The notes under the pieces are model-generated. The model was not told the origin of the DNA. It saw nothing but the letters and a program-made list of their open reading frames with translations, and ran no database searches. The translations under genes and the position numbers were made by a program. DNA of 64,000 nt, taken from NCBI RefSeq assembly GCF_000341345.1, contig NC_020302.1:2894075-2958074 (forward strand), in the 5' to 3' direction. The stretch is from Corynebacterium halotolerans YIM 70093 = DSM 44683. Its GTDB lineage: Bacteria > Actinomycetota > Actinomycetes > Mycobacteriales > Mycobacteriaceae. Below are positions 26,981 through 35,763 of this stretch, one piece after another (the first letter of the stretch is position 1; each line of letters opens with the position of its first letter).

Positions 26981-27234
26981 CGTTCTCCTCGGCTCTTCGG
27001 TCTTCCTCGTCGCGGCACGGCCGACCCCGACGGGGGAGGCCTGCACGCACACTGTGAGGACTATCGACGATCGCGGGCACACCGTTACCGCCGAAGCTTT
27101 CGGTTCGCCAGACAGCATAGACCACGATGTAGCCAAATACTCATTCATTCGTTACCGGAACGAGACATTAAGGCCCCTCCGAATGGGCCGATCAGCGGTA
27201 TTCATGCAGCGCACGTTGCCCTGGCGACCGGACC

Positions 27235-29217
27235 TCACCTGACGGGATCAGTTTCCGCGTCCACCGGCCAGGCGATCTGTGTTCCGTCCTCACCGAGAGA
27301 TCCGTCACCCTCCCCGACATAGTCCCTCGGGTCGTCGCTGAACTCGAGCGTACGGCCGGCTGTCAACGAGAAGACGATGTTGTCCAGGAAGCGCTGAGGC
27401 GTCAGCGGGGCGCGGTAGGAGGCGAAGAGTTCGGCGAACTCCGGCGTGCGCAGCGCCTGGCGGGCCAGAGCCGTTTTCTCCCGGTCCACCCACGGCGGCA
27501 GGGACTCGATCTCGACGGCGGTGTCGGCGGCCTGCCACTCCAGCGGCAGCCACTTGTCGTGGCCGACGCGCGCGTCCTCATCGCGGGGCTGCCGGGCGGC
27601 CAGCGGGGTGGCCAGGCCGACGGTGTCGAGCACGCGGACGTCGAGCGGGGCGTTCATGCTCGTGAAGCCCAGGTTGACGTGCGCGACCGTCGGCGGCAGG
27701 TGCTCCAGATCCGAGCCCCGATCCATGCGCGGGACCGTGATCCAGGAGTAGGTCTCCGGGTCCGAGGAGGCGAGGATCTGCAGCATCTGGCCCGCGTCCT
27801 CCTCGCGGGCACGTTCGACGACCTCGACATAGTCGTTCATCGCCAGGGCACCACGGAAGTCCTCGGCGGTGCGGGGCGGATTCCCGTCCTCCCGCCCGGT
27901 GGCCTGCGTCCAGAAGTGCCGCTCGTCGACGATGCCCAGTTCGCCCTCGTACTCGTCGGGGTCGATCTCGTGGCCGCCGGCGACCGTGGCCACCGTCCAC
28001 CAGCCGATGCCGATCACGCCCACGGCCAGTGCGAGATCGTAGGTACGGGAGGTGTGGAGGAAGTCCACCACCGGGATCACCGCGACGGGGAGCAGCAGCG
28101 CGAACAACGGCAACAGCAGCATGCGGCCGTGCATGAAGTCGCCGCCGACGCGGATGACGTAGATCAGGTGCAGCAGGCCGCAGAGCACGATCAGCGCGAT
28201 GACCGCGGCGGGGGTGCGCAGGCGCATCCTGTCCACGCGCACCCCGCCGCCCCCCGGTCCCGGATCCGGGTGCGTGTCGGGGTGCGCGGGATTCGTCCCG
28301 GCCGACGGGGCGGAGACGCGCCAGAGGGTCACCGCGGCCATCGCGAGTGCCAGGGCCAGCGCTAGCCACAGCCAGTAGGGGTTCGCCAGGTCGAGGACGT
28401 AGTTCCAGCCGTCGGCCCAGGCGCTGTCGGCGGCTGACTTCGCCACCGCGGTGTGCGGGGTGAGCAGGCCGTAGTAGCCCATGCGGAAGATCTGGTAGGC
28501 GGCCGGCACGGGCAGCGCCACCGCCAGGATGCCCAGTCCCTGCCGCCGGGAGCGGGCGGTGACGAGCAGGACGATACCCGTCAGTCCGCCGTAGAGCGCC
28601 AGCTCGGGGCGCACGAGCCAGGACAGGCCGCACCAGAACGCCAGCCAGTAGGTGATCGTGTCGCGGGCCGGGGCGTGGTGCCGGCCGCGGGCCTTCGGGC
28701 GGGTCCAGTTCACCAGCAGCCACCACAGCACCGCGATCCACAGCAGCGACAGACCCCACTCCAGGCCCGAGGTGGCGAAGTCACGCGCCGGCGGCAGCGC
28801 CAGGTAGATCAGTCCGCTGACCGGCAGGAGCAGCAGCGCGTGGTGGCGACGGTGGAGCCCGGCGGTGGCGAAGGCCGCGATCACGAGCGCGGCGGTGGTG
28901 AAGATCAGCGCCAGCCAGGTCGCGATGGCCTCAAGCTCGGCGTCGGTGACCAGCGCGACGAGATAGATGAGGTACTGCCACAGTGTTGAGGTGTTGGCCT
29001 CCACGCGCTCCCCGGCGTTGAAGACCGGGCCGTTGCCGGCCAGCAGATTGCGCACCGTGCGCAGGACGATCAGGCCGTCATCGGACATCCAGCGCCGCTG
29101 CCATCCCCCCACGAAGGCGAAGACGCCGACGGCGAGCGCGCTGAGAATCGCCGTTATGCCGGTGATGGAAACCTGGGCGCGCGCAGGCCGCCGAACCCCT
29201 CGCACAGCTGTGGTCAT
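27235..29217 (-). CDS. aftB: Arabinofuranosyltransferase AftB
   Basis: The protein has 660 residues. It has about nine or ten membrane segments in the N-terminal two thirds and a soluble extracytoplasmic C-terminal domain. The first periplasmic loop contains RRWMSDDGLIVLRT, whose Asp pair is the GT-C catalytic signature of AftB. It adds the terminal beta-1,2-linked arabinofuranose to arabinogalactan from decaprenyl-phosphoryl-arabinose; these residues are the mycolate attachment sites. A TAACAT box lies 8 nt before the ATG, consistent with a leaderless mRNA. It is separated from ubiA by a terminator. Confidence 0.93.
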   Translation of the reverse strand: MTTAVRGVRRPARAQVSITGITAILSALAVGVFAFVGGWQRRWMSDDGLIVLRTVRNLLAGNGPVFNAGERVEANTSTLWQYLIYLVALVTDAELEAIATWLALIFTTAALVIAAFATAGLHRRHHALLLLPVSGLIYLALPPARDFATSGLEWGLSLLWIAVLWWLLVNWTRPKARGRHHAPARDTITYWLAFWCGLSWLVRPELALYGGLTGIVLLVTARSRRQGLGILAVALPVPAAYQIFRMGYYGLLTPHTAVAKSAADSAWADGWNYVLDLANPYWLWLALALALAMAAVTLWRVSAPSAGTNPAHPDTHPDPGPGGGGVRVDRMRLRTPAAVIALIVLCGLLHLIYVIRVGGDFMHGRMLLLPLFALLLPVAVIPVVDFLHTSRTYDLALAVGVIGIGWWTVATVAGGHEIDPDEYEGELGIVDERHFWTQATGREDGNPPRTAEDFRGALAMNDYVEVVERAREEDAGQMLQILASSDPETYSWITVPRMDRGSDLEHLPPTVAHVNLGFTSMNAPLDVRVLDTVGLATPLAARQPRDEDARVGHDKWLPLEWQAADTAVEIESLPPWVDREKTALARQALRTPEFAELFASYRAPLTPQRFLDNIVFSLTAGRTLEFSDDPRDYVGEGDGSLGEDGTQIAWPVDAETDPVR

Positions 29218-29435
29218 GGGGAAAAATGTTATCAGGGTGGCGACGGGGGACCGTGCTGCCGTGCTGGCCGGGGACGCGGCCGGTGGTCGAGCGCCGGATG
29301 GCCCGGCCCTGACCGGGGACGCCTGCCCGAGAGGACTTCACGGGGATCAGGGCCCGCTCCCCCGGTCCCGGGAGGCCCGTCAGATCGATCCCGCGGCCCG
29401 GTGGCTTCGGTGCATCCGATCCCGCCCCGACACGG

Positions 29436-29480
29436 AAAACCCCCGGCCCCTCCGCAGCTTCAGCGGAGCGAACCGGGGGT
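29436..29480 (-). terminator. Rho-independent terminator after ubiA
   Basis: On the minus strand ACCCCCGG pairs with CCGGGGGT and an inner GCGGAG pairs with CTCCGC around a 7-nt loop, followed by TTTT at 29439-29436. It lies 37 bp after the ubiA stop and ends the glfT2-PAP2-ubiA operon. Confidence 0.8.
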
Positions 29481-29516
29481 TCGGGCGCGATACCCGCCAC
29501 CGGAGCCGGAAACCGG

Positions 29517-30497
29517 CTACAGCGCCGGCACCAGGTACACGGCGAGCGCGATGCAGATCAGCCACAGCAACGCCAGGGCCTGCAGGACCCGGTCGGACAG
29601 GGCGATCTCGTCCGGGGCGCCACCCTCGCCGCGATCGACGTCGGCGGCGTAGCGCAGGATCGCGATGGTGAACGGCACCATGGAGACCTGGTACCAGATG
29701 GCGGCGGCTCCCTCGTGGGTGCTGGAGAGCTGGAAGCCCCACAGCGCATAGGACATCACCACGGCGGTGGCGGCCAGGGTCCACACGAAGCGCAGGTAGG
29801 TCGGGGTGTAGCCTCGCAGCGAACGCCGGATCTTGGCGCCGGTGCGCTCGGCGAGCAGCAGCTCGGAGTAGCGCTTGCCGGAGGCCATGAACAGGGAACC
29901 GAACGCGGCGACCAGCAGGAACCACTGGGACAGGGAGATGCCGGCGGCCACACCGCCGGCCATGGCGCGCAGCATGAAGCCGGAGGAGACCAGGGCGATG
30001 TCGATCACCGGCTGGTGCTTCCAGCCGAAGCAGTAGCCCAGCTGCAGGCCGATGTAGACGGCCACCACGATGGCCAGCCCGAAGCCCGAGGAGGCGAGGA
30101 AGGACAGGCCCACGGCGGCGATGATGAGCACCGCCGCCATGGCGTAGGCCAGGGAGACCGGTAGGACGCCGGCGGCGATGGGACGGAAGCGCTTGGTGGG
30201 GTGCTCGCGGTCGGCGTCGACGTCCTTGGCGTCGTTGACCAGGTAGATCGACGACGCCGCCAGGCAGAATACGACGAAGGCGAGCAGGACGTCGAGAAGT
30301 GTGCGCCCGTCGGTGAGCGCCTCGGTGCCGGCGGCCAGGGGCGCCGCGACGACGAGGACGTTCTTGACCCACTGCTTGGGGCGCAGCGCCTTGATCATGC
30401 CGTCGAGGAGGTTCTTCGGCGGCTGGCGCTTCTTGACGTTGTCGATGCCTTCGGTGTGCGGCTCGGAACCGAAGATCGTGGGGTTCTGTTCGGTCAC
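29517..30497 (-). CDS. ubiA: Decaprenyl-phosphate phosphoribosyltransferase (DPPR synthase)
   Basis: The protein has 326 residues and is a UbiA-superfamily prenyltransferase with about nine membrane segments. The first Asp-rich motif is NDAKDVDADREHP (88-100) and the second lies in the YSELLLAERTG region. It moves 5-phosphoribose from PRPP to decaprenyl phosphate, the first committed step to the arabinose donor. The GTG start at 30497 overlaps the stop of the PAP2 gene (GTGA), so it is translationally coupled. The order glfT2-PAP2-ubiA matches mycobacteria. Confidence 0.94.
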   Translation of the reverse strand: MTEQNPTIFGSEPHTEGIDNVKKRQPPKNLLDGMIKALRPKQWVKNVLVVAAPLAAGTEALTDGRTLLDVLLAFVVFCLAASSIYLVNDAKDVDADREHPTKRFRPIAAGVLPVSLAYAMAAVLIIAAVGLSFLASSGFGLAIVVAVYIGLQLGYCFGWKHQPVIDIALVSSGFMLRAMAGGVAAGISLSQWFLLVAAFGSLFMASGKRYSELLLAERTGAKIRRSLRGYTPTYLRFVWTLAATAVVMSYALWGFQLSSTHEGAAAIWYQVSMVPFTIAILRYAADVDRGEGGAPDEIALSDRVLQALALLWLICIALAVYLVPAL

Positions 30498-31036
30498 GCT
30501 GTCTGCCTCTCAATCTCCGTGGCTGCTCGTGCGGTCGCGGCCCCCAGCAGGGCGCCGACCAGCGTGTCGGAGGGGTAATGGACCCCCAGCACCATACGCG
30601 AGACCATCATGACCGGGATACCGGTCAGCGGCAGCTTCGAGCCCGTCAGATCCGACAGGGACACCAGCGCCGCCGAGGTCGACGTCGAGTGCGAGGAGGG
30701 GAAGGACAGCCGCGAGGGGGTGCCGACACCGACCCGGATGCGTGGGTCGAAGGGGCGTCGGCGGCGGACGATGCGCTTGATCGTCACGGACGCGGCGTGC
30801 GAGGTGAACGCGGACGCGCCCAGGGTCACCCACTTGCGGCGCCGCTGCTTGTCGACGGCCGCGCCGGCCGCCGCCAGCAGCAGCCAACCCAGCGAGTGCT
30901 CGCCGAAGTGCGAGAGGGTCCGGGCGGTCGCGGTCACGCGGGGGGTGTACAGGAGTTTCTGCACGTCGATGAGCAGCTCGACCTCGCGGCGGCTGAGGCG
31001 GCTGATCTGACGCTCGATCTCGTTGTGGTCGGTCAC
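30494..31036 (-). CDS. PAP2 phosphatase, candidate decaprenyl-phosphoribose phosphatase
   Basis: The protein has 180 residues from the GTG at 31036, which overlaps the glfT2 stop (GTGA). The three PAP2 motifs are present: K87-X6-RP ending at Pro95, PSSH (113-116) and SRMVLGVHYPSD (146-157). There are about four or five membrane segments. The homologue at this position in mycobacteria (Rv3807c) is the proposed enzyme removing the 5-phosphate from decaprenyl-phosphoryl-5-phosphoribose, the step after UbiA. Being wedged between glfT2 and ubiA supports that role; the biochemistry is inferred. Confidence 0.85.
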   Translation of the reverse strand: MTDHNEIERQISRLSRREVELLIDVQKLLYTPRVTATARTLSHFGEHSLGWLLLAAAGAAVDKQRRRKWVTLGASAFTSHAASVTIKRIVRRRRPFDPRIRVGVGTPSRLSFPSSHSTSTSAALVSLSDLTGSKLPLTGIPVMMVSRMVLGVHYPSDTLVGALLGAATARAATEIERQTA

Positions 31037-33009
31037 TCGAAGATCCTCCCCCAGGAGGCGCGGCTGACCAAGTCGGGCTGGGCCGCGCGGTAGCGGGCAC
31101 GCATCTCGTCGAAGCGCTCGCTGATCTGCTTCTGCAGGTCCAGGGTCTCCTCGATGAGCTCCTTCGCCTGTTCCCGGTCGCGCTTGCGGAAGGCGACGCC
31201 GTTGTTGCCCGCGGTGGTCACCGTCGCGCCGTCGAGGCGCGAGAGGGAGAACCAGCGGGCCTCCACCGGGGTGAGGTTGGCCTGCGGCACCTCGTGGTGG
31301 CGCGGATCCTCCTTGGACAGGGAGTGCCTGAGTCCCTTGAGCAGCCAGCCGACCTTCTTGATCTTGGCCAGGCGGCCGCCGATGTCGGCGGTGGGTACGC
31401 CCGGTGCGCCGGAGGCCGGCGGCAGCTGCGCGGCCGAGGGGATGATCTGCGCGTCCGGGTACCGCTTCCGGATGGCGTTGATGCGTGGCAGGGAGGACTC
31501 GAGGACGTCGAAGAGCTGGTCCGGGCCGGCGAGGAAGTCCTTCATGGCCTCGATCTGGATGGCCAGGGTCGAGTACTCCAGGCACATGACGTGCTTGAAG
31601 GAGGACTTGCGCATCGAGGCGATGATGCCGTCGACCGGGCCGTCATGGTTCAGGGCGGCGACGATCAGGCGGTTGCGCAGGTGGAAGTAGGCCTGCCAGT
31701 CGATGGCGTCGTCCTTGTCGGCCCAGGCCATGTGCCAGATGGCCACGCCGGGCCAGGTGACGGTGGGGAAGCCGGCCTTCGCCGCGCGCAGGGAGTACTC
31801 GGTGTCGTCCCACTTGATGAACAGCGGCAGGGGCTGACCCACCTGGGCGGCCACCACGCGCGGGAACATGCACATCCACCAGCCGTTGTAGTCGACGTCG
31901 ATGCGCCGGTGCAGGTCGCGGGAGTGGGGGGCGTCGGGGTTCCTCGCGTCCTCGGGACGACCCCGGAAGCTCAGCGGGTAGCGGGCGAAGTCGTGGTCGT
32001 AGACCGAGTGCGGGGCGGCCTTCCACATGAAGTCGTCGCGGCCGACCATCTCGCCCATGGTGCGCAGCTGCGCACGTTCCTGCAGGTTGAGCATCTGGCC
32101 ACCGACGATGAACGGGCTCTTCGCGTAGCGGGCGACCTGGATGGCGCGCAGGACGGAGTCGGGCTCGATGGCGATGTCGTCGTCCATGTAGAGGATGTAC
32201 GGCGACTGCGCCGCGCCCGCCGGGCCGTCGCCGAGGGCCTCGTACATGATGCGGGAGTAGCCGCCGGAGCCGCCGAGGTTGCCCTGGCGGAACTCGTGGA
32301 AGCGATCCCCGAAATGGGCGGTGGCCCGGGCGTAGCCGGGCTCGTCGGCCGGGTGCCGGTCACCCTGATCCGGCATGATCACGGCGTCGATCGCGGCGTC
32401 GACGGTCGGGTCCGAGGCCAGCGCCTGCAGTGCGGCGACGGCGTCGGCCGGCCGGTTGAAGGTGGGGATGCCGACGGTCGCGCGGGCCTCGAAGGGCCCG
32501 ACCTGGCCGCCGTCGGGCATGATCTGCGGACCCGGGGCGCGGTCGGCGTACCAGCCGGCCTCGGTGATGGTGGCCTCCGTCTCGGAGATCACGTCGAACC
32601 ACAGCCAGCCGCCGTCCTCGAAGTGGGACAGCGGGAGGTCGAACTCGACCACGTCGTCGGTGACCAGGCGTCCGTCGACGGCCACGCGGGTGCCGTCGAC
32701 CTTGGAGCGGTAGACGTCGACGCTGGCGGTGCCGGCCACCCGCAGGTGCAGGATGACGTGGTCGAGCTGCGACCAGCGGCGCCAGTAGCTGGCGGGGAAG
32801 GCGTTGAAGTAGGTCTGGAAACTGGCCTCGCTGCCCGCCGGCAGGGTGACGGTGAAGCGATCGGACCAGCTCAGGCGCTCCTTGTTGTGCTCGCCCTCGA
32901 TGAGGTAGAGCATGCGGACATCATGCGGCTCGCCGCGGCTGGGCAGCAGGATGCGCTGCAGCTGCTCGACAGCCCTGCTGTCGGCAGACGGGTGGTCGGT
33001 GTCGTTCAC
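31033..33009 (-). CDS. glfT2: Galactofuranosyltransferase GlfT2
   Basis: The protein has 658 residues. It has the N-terminal beta-barrel domain of GlfT2, then a GT-A/GT2 domain with VGIPTFNRPADAV, YMDDDIAIEP (metal-binding DDD) and IKWDDTEYSLRAAKAGFP (catalytic WDD motif), then a helical C-terminal part. It polymerises galactan from UDP-galactofuranose on the lipid-linked acceptor at the inner membrane. The start is uncertain: GTG at 33009 is chosen, but GTG at 33021 lies 2 nt after an AAAGG. It is first in the operon with PAP2 and ubiA. Confidence 0.94.
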   Translation of the reverse strand: MNDTDHPSADSRAVEQLQRILLPSRGEPHDVRMLYLIEGEHNKERLSWSDRFTVTLPAGSEASFQTYFNAFPASYWRRWSQLDHVILHLRVAGTASVDVYRSKVDGTRVAVDGRLVTDDVVEFDLPLSHFEDGGWLWFDVISETEATITEAGWYADRAPGPQIMPDGGQVGPFEARATVGIPTFNRPADAVAALQALASDPTVDAAIDAVIMPDQGDRHPADEPGYARATAHFGDRFHEFRQGNLGGSGGYSRIMYEALGDGPAGAAQSPYILYMDDDIAIEPDSVLRAIQVARYAKSPFIVGGQMLNLQERAQLRTMGEMVGRDDFMWKAAPHSVYDHDFARYPLSFRGRPEDARNPDAPHSRDLHRRIDVDYNGWWMCMFPRVVAAQVGQPLPLFIKWDDTEYSLRAAKAGFPTVTWPGVAIWHMAWADKDDAIDWQAYFHLRNRLIVAALNHDGPVDGIIASMRKSSFKHVMCLEYSTLAIQIEAMKDFLAGPDQLFDVLESSLPRINAIRKRYPDAQIIPSAAQLPPASGAPGVPTADIGGRLAKIKKVGWLLKGLRHSLSKEDPRHHEVPQANLTPVEARWFSLSRLDGATVTTAGNNGVAFRKRDREQAKELIEETLDLQKQISERFDEMRARYRAAQPDLVSRASWGRIFE

Positions 33010-33131
33010 GTTGCTGAACACTGCCTTTCGACGACTCCTCAGGTGGTGCGCCCCGTAAGGGCACTCTTCCGGGTCAAGGGTAGTAGCCCGGCCCCGGATT
33101 GCAGAGGTGTACACGCGACGCCTTCGCCGCC

Positions 33132-33137
33132 TAGGCT
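33132..33137 (+). promoter_or_regulatory. -10 box of a leaderless transcript (TPM-domain gene)
   Basis: TAGGCT ends 7 nt before the GTG at 33145, so transcription would begin on the start codon. No Shine-Dalgarno is present. Confidence 0.55.
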
Positions 33138-33144
33138 GGTGAAT

Positions 33145-34596
33145 GTGAAACGCATCACCAATCGGGCCGCTGCCACGGTCGCCGTCGCGGCCCTGGCCAC
33201 CGTGGCGCCGGGTGCCCTCGCGCCCGCGCTTGCCGACGCCCTCCTCTCCCCCGCCGTGCCCGCCGCCACCGTCGTCGCGCAGGCACCTGCGGAGGAGGCG
33301 CCACGGGTCGAGGTGATCGACCCGTCGGAGCAGCTGTCGGGCGAGGACATCACCCTGCTGGAGGAGCAGACCCCGGAGGTGGACCTGCCGGCCCAGGTGG
33401 AGCGGGTGGTCTACGTGGTCTTCGAGGACAACGACGACAACCTCAATGACACGGTGTTGGGCCACGCCCGTGAACAGCGGCCCGACCTGGTCAATCAGGC
33501 GGGCGACAAGTGGGCGCCCGGACTCCTGATTGTGGCGCTGGGCCTGGGACCGGACCGGATGGGCGTGTACTGCGGGGACGACGTGTGCTCGGCGACCGAC
33601 ATCTACGGCGAGGGCCGGCTCGACGGCATCCTCGACGAGATGGAGGAGCCGTTGCAGCAGGGCAACTGGGCGGCGGGACTGCTGCGCGGCGTGCAGGCGG
33701 CGGCCGATCCGGAGGTCCGCCGCGAGGAGTCCGGCCTGCCCGCCGTGGTCGGCATCGCCCTGGGCGTGGGTGCCGCGGCGATCGGCGGCGGGGTGGCGGG
33801 CGTTGCGGTGGCGGCGTCCCGCCGGAAGAAGGCGCGCGTGGCCCGGGAGCGCTTCGACGAGGTGCAGCGCGACTACGGCAGAGTGGCCACCGAGCTGACC
33901 GCGATCGACGTCAGCGCGCATTCGCTGACCTCCCCGCTGGCCAATGACCGGTTGCGCGCCCAGTGGGAGGAGGTCAAAAACGGTTTCCTCGGTCTGCACG
34001 GGACGATGGACACCCTCGAGGAGCTCAGCGCGGACTCAACGGACAAGGAGTTCCGTGAGCGGGCGGAGTCGATCGGGGAGGCCCACGAGAAGATGATGCG
34101 GTTGCGCACCGCGGAGGACAATATCGGGGAGCTCGTCCGCATGGAACGGGGCGATGCCGGGGTGCGCCGCCGGCAGCTCACCGAACTCCACGAGGATGTC
34201 CTCGCCGCGACCGTCCACGCCGGTGACGGCGAGCTCGAGTCGAGGCTCAGCGCGCTCGACGCCGGACTGCTCGACCTGCGTGAGCGGCTTGACGCCCCGA
34301 CCTTCATGGACGAGTACGCCGGGCTACTCGGTGACTACCGCGTCCTCGTCGAGGAGGTGAGGAACCGCCTCTACTCCGAGTCCGGCACAGAGATGGGCGA
34401 AGACCACGAGACGCCACGACTCTGGGAGAGCTCGTGGCGTCCGGGGTACGGCTACGGCAACTTCGTGCCGTTCGCCGTGGTCAACACCTGGCACGACAAT
34501 GACGTCGCGACGGCGCAGTCCGCCTCATCCCCCTCGGCGACCACCGGCTACTCGGCCGGCGGGTTCTCGGGTGGGGGCGGCTCACGCGGCTTCTAG
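33145..34596 (+). CDS. Secreted/membrane protein with TPM-like domain (DUF5129-type)
   Basis: The protein has 483 residues. A signal peptide (about 1-30, ending ALA-DA) is followed by an extracytoplasmic TPM-like domain (about 50-200, with VERVVYVVFEDNDDN and GDKWAPGLLIVALG). A membrane segment at about 200-225 is followed by RRKKARVARER. The remaining 240 residues are helical, acidic and coiled-coil-like, and end in a Gly/Ser tail with GGFSGGGGSRGF. The layout resembles corynebacterial DUF5129 proteins next to glfT2; the function is unknown. GTG at 33145 is chosen for the leaderless promoter; GTG at 33139 is an alternative. It is convergent with the next gene, with 8 bp between stops. Confidence 0.75.
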   Translation: MKRITNRAAATVAVAALATVAPGALAPALADALLSPAVPAATVVAQAPAEEAPRVEVIDPSEQLSGEDITLLEEQTPEVDLPAQVERVVYVVFEDNDDNLNDTVLGHAREQRPDLVNQAGDKWAPGLLIVALGLGPDRMGVYCGDDVCSATDIYGEGRLDGILDEMEEPLQQGNWAAGLLRGVQAAADPEVRREESGLPAVVGIALGVGAAAIGGGVAGVAVAASRRKKARVARERFDEVQRDYGRVATELTAIDVSAHSLTSPLANDRLRAQWEEVKNGFLGLHGTMDTLEELSADSTDKEFRERAESIGEAHEKMMRLRTAEDNIGELVRMERGDAGVRRRQLTELHEDVLAATVHAGDGELESRLSALDAGLLDLRERLDAPTFMDEYAGLLGDYRVLVEEVRNRLYSESGTEMGEDHETPRLWESSWRPGYGYGNFVPFAVVNTWHDNDVATAQSASSPSATTGYSAGGFSGGGGSRGF

Positions 34597-34604
34597 CTGC
34601 CGGG

Positions 34605-35243
34605 CTACACCGGCAGGAGGGCCTCGGCGCGGGCCGTGACCGGCACGCCCAGGGTGTCGAGCAGGGCCACGACGCGCAGCTCGATGTCATCGGCCAGGTC
34701 ACGGACCTGGTCCATGCTCATGCCGCTCGGGTTGGGGACATCCCACTGGACCTGGCGCAGGCCCGGCAGATCGTGGGACTCGCTGTCATCCATGTAGACG
34801 ACGACGTCCGGGGCGTCGAGGACGCGGCCCGTACCCGCACGACCGGTGACGGCCACCGTGGGCAGCCCGCGTTCCTCGCGGATCGCCACGAGCTTGGAGT
34901 CGCTGGCGTTCTCCGGGTGGGTGGCGGCGGCGGTGGCCAGCACACCCTCATCGGTGAGCTGGCGGGCCAGAGCGGCGGCCAGCTTGGCGCGGGAGCCGTT
35001 CCCGCGGCTGGCGAAGAGGATCCGCTTGCGCGGGGAGGACGTGGCGCCGTGGGACTTCAGGTGCTCGCCGATCCGCTCTGCCGCGTCACGGGCGACGAAG
35101 ACGGGGAGGAAGTCGGTCACCGTGGCGGAGGCGGAGTGGTCGGCGATGACGTCGTCGACGATGGCGTCAATGACCCGGGCGTCACAGGCATGCCCGAAGC
35201 GGCCGTGAAGATCGTGGCGCACATTGTTGAAGTTGTTGATCAT
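34605..35243 (-). CDS. LMW-phosphatase/ArsC-like protein with degenerate P-loop, copy 1
   Basis: The protein has 212 residues. An N-terminal three-helix domain (about 5-65, RFGHACDARVID) precedes a low-molecular-weight phosphatase/ArsC fold. The P-loop reads ILFASRGNGSR, so the catalytic Cys of CX5R is Ser79 (Ser79-X5-Arg85). The distal general-acid DP motif reads NP (VPNPSGMS). It is therefore unlikely to be a normal phosphatase or arsenate reductase; binding, regulatory or altered chemistry is possible. It is paralogous to the gene at 36534-37157. The ATG at 35243 is preferred because AAGGTGA is 9 nt upstream; a GTG at 35252 overlaps that site. Confidence 0.8.
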   Translation of the reverse strand: MINNFNNVRHDLHGRFGHACDARVIDAIVDDVIADHSASATVTDFLPVFVARDAAERIGEHLKSHGATSSPRKRILFASRGNGSRAKLAAALARQLTDEGVLATAAATHPENASDSKLVAIREERGLPTVAVTGRAGTGRVLDAPDVVVYMDDSESHDLPGLRQVQWDVPNPSGMSMDQVRDLADDIELRVVALLDTLGVPVTARAEALLPV

Positions 35244-35301
35244 CTTGATCACTCACCTTTTCTATATCTGTGGTTACAACGGTTAACTGAGTTCCCCGTT
35301 T

Positions 35302-35324
35302 GTTAACCTGATGTTCACCCTACC
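35302..35324. promoter_or_regulatory. GTTAAC-CTGAT-GTTCAC repeat upstream of LMW-phosphatase-like copy 1
   Basis: GTTAAC at 35302 and GTTCAC at 35313 form an imperfect direct repeat with an 11-bp period, followed by TACC at 35321. The same arrangement (GTTAAC, CTGNN, GTTCAC, NN, TACC) occurs at 37228-37250 upstream of the paralogue. The 11-bp spacing of hexamers is typical of OmpR-family response-regulator sites. Which regulator (PhoR or MtrA would be candidates) is inference. Confidence 0.55.
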
Positions 35325-35420
35325 GGAGCGAACGCGGCTGTCAAGCGCCCGTCCAGAGCACCCAGCCCCACCCGGTTTGCACTTTCATCAAACGGCGCAA
35401 AACAGCGCCCCAGCGCGTCA

Positions 35421-35436
35421 CGTGATCGCTGTCACT
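35421..35436. promoter_or_regulatory. GlxR/CRP-like binding site
   Basis: CGTGATCGCTGTCACT has the full GTGA-N6-TCAC core of the corynebacterial GlxR consensus (TGTGA-N6-TCACA); only the outermost bases differ. It lies in the middle of a gene-free region and is not close to a known start codon. Confidence 0.45.
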
Positions 35437-35458
35437 CAATTGATAGCAGGCTTTTTGT
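35430..35458 (+). terminator. Possible plus-strand terminator in a gene-free region
   Basis: GCTGTCA and TGATAGC (one G-T/mismatch pair) form a hairpin around CTCAAT, and AGGCTTTTTG follows. There is no annotated plus-strand gene ending here, so it would terminate an unknown short transcript. It overlaps the GlxR-like site. Confidence 0.3.
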
Positions 35459-35763
35459 GCAGCGTGTGAGGTTTCGACCATTTAAATTCTTGTGTTTCCG
35501 CAGGTCGCGCGTTCGGCGCGTTGAGCATGGAAAATGCCGATACGGGCGGTGGGCAAACCATGCCGGAGGGGGTATGGCACACACACTTTTCACCCCCGAA
35601 GTAGCCGCAACCTACCGTTCATCTACGGTCGCCGTTGGTTAACGAGCCGTGAATATCCGGCGGCGTGCGGGTGCCGAGGGCACGAACCCCCTCGCGAGGC
35701 CGGCACCCCCGAGCCGTCGGAAATGGAGATTCCCGGCCCTCCGGCCCGCTCCACAACCAGCGG

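Larger units (their letters stand above)
35244..35763. other. 520-bp gene-free regulatory region
   Basis: No coding frame is convincing here. The region contains the GTTAAC/GTTCAC repeat shared with the paralogue promoter (35302-35324), a further GGTTAAC at 35281-35287, a GlxR-like site (35421-35436), a hairpin followed by five T (35430-35458) and an AT-rich stretch (35466-35490). A second promoter-like region near 35600-35650 holds an ACCGT-TCATCT-ACGGT repeat and another GGTTAAC. A small RNA or long leader is possible. Confidence 0.5.

Noticed and set aside
31294..34596. 1100-codon plus-strand frame joined to the TPM-domain protein
   Set aside because: The first 617 codons are antisense to glfT2. 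The real protein starts with a signal peptide at 33145, next to a leaderless promoter.
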